Source of the DNA: JACDBD01 sp050743385
GTDB taxonomy: Bacteria; Actinomycetota; Acidimicrobiia; IMCC26256; JACDBD01
Direction: 5' to 3'
Length of the DNA stretch: 5,868 nt
NCBI GenBank assembly: GCA_050743385.1
Contig: JBOGFJ010000264.1
Span: 1-5,868, forward strand
The stretch's first letter is position 1; each line of letters opens with the position of its first letter. Below, piece by piece: positions 5,708-5,868 of this stretch. The notes under the pieces are model-generated. The model worked only from the letters and a program-made list of their open reading frames with translations. It did no database searches and was not told the DNA's origin. Made by a program: the position numbers and the translations under genes.

Positions 5708-5868
5708 AGCTCGTCCGGGTCCAGGCCGAGGCTGAGCTTCCCGATGAGCTCGTGCGTCAGCATCGGGTTGGCGGGGTGGATCCGGCCCAGGCGGGCGTCG
5801 CGCACCAGCTGCTCGAGCCGGCTCCGCTTGAAGATGCCGGAGCCGCCGCTGACGTCGAGCGCGTTGTC
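5692..5868 (-). CDS. Acyl-CoA dehydrogenase-like protein, C-terminal fragment (gene runs off right edge)
   Basis: Only the last 58 codons are in the window. The segment ALDVSGGSGIFKRSRLEQ, then LVRDARLGRIHPANPMLTHE, then LIGKLSLGLD resembles the final helices of the acyl-CoA dehydrogenase/flavin-dependent acyl-CoA oxidase fold. There a Gly-Gly turn, an Arg-Asp-x-Arg segment near the flavin and an 'ihPan..l..e.ig' helix are typical. Members use FAD to oxidise acyl-CoA thioesters, and some relatives are flavin-dependent monooxygenases. The catalytic base and most of the fold are outside the window, so the subfamily cannot be told. It is upstream of, and in the same direction as, the DUF4242 gene. 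Confidence 0.75.
   Translation of the reverse strand, partial: DNALDVSGGSGIFKRSRLEQLVRDARLGRIHPANPMLTHELIGKLSLGLDPDELPRWG

Overview
The window is high-GC DNA with strong G/C preference at third codon positions. The protein families fit an actinobacterium, possibly of the Acidimicrobiia. The hints are a sigma-70 protein with a short N-terminus and an Arg/Lys-rich linker between regions 1.2 and 2.1, a zinc ribbon-class III cyclase-AAA ATPase protein, GTG starts, and a promoter that appears to give a leaderless mRNA. The taxonomic placement is inference. I see no tRNA, rRNA, CRISPR array, insertion sequence or other mobile element.

Left part (1-974): the 5' two-thirds of region 1.2-2 of a sigma-70 factor gene reads leftward off the window edge. 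A 216-base divergent intergenic region follows, holding a possible ECF-type promoter for the sigma gene. A small antibiotic-biosynthesis-monooxygenase (ABM) domain gene then reads rightward.

Middle part (1013-3160, minus strand): this is a compact three-gene operon. In order of transcription it encodes a ferritin-like protein with a substituted di-iron site, a second ferritin-like protein with an intact E...ExxH...E...ExxH site (ATGA overlap with the first), and, 13 bases later, a 206-residue protein I do not recognise. The two ferritin-like proteins can be aligned by eye and look like diverged paralogues. The operon probably starts at a promoter whose -35 box lies inside a TetR-type palindrome and whose +1 falls on the ATG. 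This operon is the best candidate for an undescribed system: possibly a paired active/inactive di-iron protein with an accessory factor under ligand-responsive repression.

Right part (3262-5868): divergent from the operon is a 698-residue signalling protein (zinc ribbon, class III nucleotide cyclase, AAA/STAND ATPase, short TPR-like end). It has non-consensus substrate-selecting residues and a short C-terminus. It converges with a DUF4242 gene, with only four bases between the stop codons and a two-part hairpin spanning both. Upstream of the DUF4242 gene is the 3' end of an acyl-CoA dehydrogenase-like gene, with a hairpin across its stop codon. No TetR-family regulator gene lies in the window, so the operator's cognate protein is unknown.
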